Assembly: GCA_036518955.1 (NCBI GenBank)
Contig: DATDMG010000451.1
Span: 1 to 6,723 of the forward strand
Source: DATDMG01 sp036518955
GTDB lineage: Bacteria > Actinomycetota > Actinomycetes > Actinomycetales > Kineosporiaceae
Length of the DNA: 6,723 bases
Reading direction: 5' to 3'
This document shows, piece by piece, positions 6,400 to 6,723 of this stretch (position 1 is its first letter; the number at the start of each line of letters is the position of its first letter). Under the pieces are notes generated by a model that made no database searches, had not been told where the DNA came from, and was given only the letters and a program-made list of their open reading frames with translations. Position numbers and translations under genes: made by a program.

Positions 6400-6723
6400 T
6401 CAGCCGTGGAAGAAGGTGTCGATGTCGTCGCCCGCGATCTGCGAGTGGTCGACCTCGACGTGCGTCGGGTGGAAGTGCTGGTGGGCGTGGGCCTCGGAGT
6501 GGCCCTGGGCGGTCGTGACGTTGTCGCTGTCGACGATGTGGGTCAGGTTCGTCTCGTGCACACTGACGTGCTCGTCGTCGACGTTCGACCCGAAGGCGTC
6601 GTGCCCGCCGATGGCCGAGCCGTGGTCGGCGATGAGGTGCGACTGGTTCTGCGCGCCGCCCAGGCCGGAGATCGCGCCGTCGCCGCCGACCAGGTTGCCC
6701 GAGGCGACCCCGACGGTGCTGTG
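6400..6723 (-). CDS. Second IniB-like protein, C-terminal part, truncated by window edge
   Basis: The frame is open across all 107 codons from the right edge to the TGA at 6402-6400; the N-terminus lies outside. Its tail aligns with that of the neighbouring IniB-type protein. Shared blocks are SGN-x-VGGD, GGAQNQSH, ADHGSAIGGHDA, HV-x-VDHS and AG-x-DID near the end. I count 15 His in 107 residues, including HAHQHFHPTH at residues 79-88 of the visible part. No start, promoter or N-terminal IniB domain can be seen, so full length and symbol are left open. It reads in the same direction as iniBAC, but the hairpin at 6273-6307 probably separates the two transcripts. It is most likely a tandem duplicate of iniB. 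Confidence 0.85.
   Translation of the reverse strand, partial: HSTVGVASGNLVGGDGAISGLGGAQNQSHLIADHGSAIGGHDAFGSNVDDEHVSVHETNLTHIVDSDNVTTAQGHSEAHAHQHFHPTHVEVDHSQIAGDDIDTFFHG
6598..6705 (-). repeat. Diverged 108-bp direct repeat, copy 2 (paralogue tail)
   Basis: Partner of the repeat at 5136-5243, encoding the same conserved tail core. Synonymous and conservative differences are scattered through it, so the duplication is old and kept by selection on the protein. Confidence 0.85.

Noticed and set aside
1..6723. tRNA, rRNA, CRISPR arrays, insertion sequences or att sites
   Set aside because: No cloverleaf, regularly spaced repeats, transposase frame or terminal inverted repeats were seen on either strand.

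Overview
The window is very GC-rich and uses codons typical of actinobacteria. Its gene set is a textbook actinobacterial iniB-iniA-iniC cluster, as known from the isoniazid-inducible operon of Mycobacterium tuberculosis. Layout and protein texture suggest the order Pseudonocardiales or a relative; this is an inference from gene content, not from a marker gene.

Layout, left to right. (1) Bases 1-565, minus strand: the N-terminal 188 codons of an Hsp70 (DnaK-type) ATPase, cut by the window edge. (2) Bases 566-710: a short divergent intergenic region with repeated short motifs, a G/C-tract hairpin and a candidate promoter. (3) Bases 711-1505, plus strand: a His/Asp-rich protein with a short helical N-terminus resembling the IniB N-terminal domain. 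(4) Bases 1518-2993, minus: iniC, a dynamin-like GTPase. (5) Bases 2997-4820, minus: iniA, a second dynamin-like GTPase with a predicted membrane hairpin and C-terminal coiled coil. (6) Bases 4821-4931: spacer with a strong hairpin. (7) Bases 4932-6041, minus: an IniB-type protein with a Gly/Ala/Asn-rich repeat body and His-rich tail. (8) Bases 6042-6399: noncoding spacer with a perfect 15-bp hairpin that probably terminates the next gene. (9) Bases 6400-6723, minus: the last 107 codons of a second IniB-like protein whose tail closely matches that of the first.

iniB, iniA and iniC read in the same direction and order as in mycobacteria and probably form one transcription unit (3 nt between iniA and iniC, 111 nt between iniB and iniA). 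IniA-family proteins are bacterial dynamin-like proteins that bind and remodel membranes. IniC is the usual partner, and IniB-type proteins are repeat-rich proteins of unknown biochemistry tied to envelope stress in mycobacteria. The less ordinary parts are the flanking Hsp70, the convergent His-rich protein and the tandem second IniB. All three small repeat proteins are rich in histidine. A working hypothesis is an envelope-stress or membrane-remodelling module in which an Hsp70-type ATPase and two dynamin-like GTPases act with His-rich low-complexity proteins. The sequence supports the gene identities; the joint function is inference.
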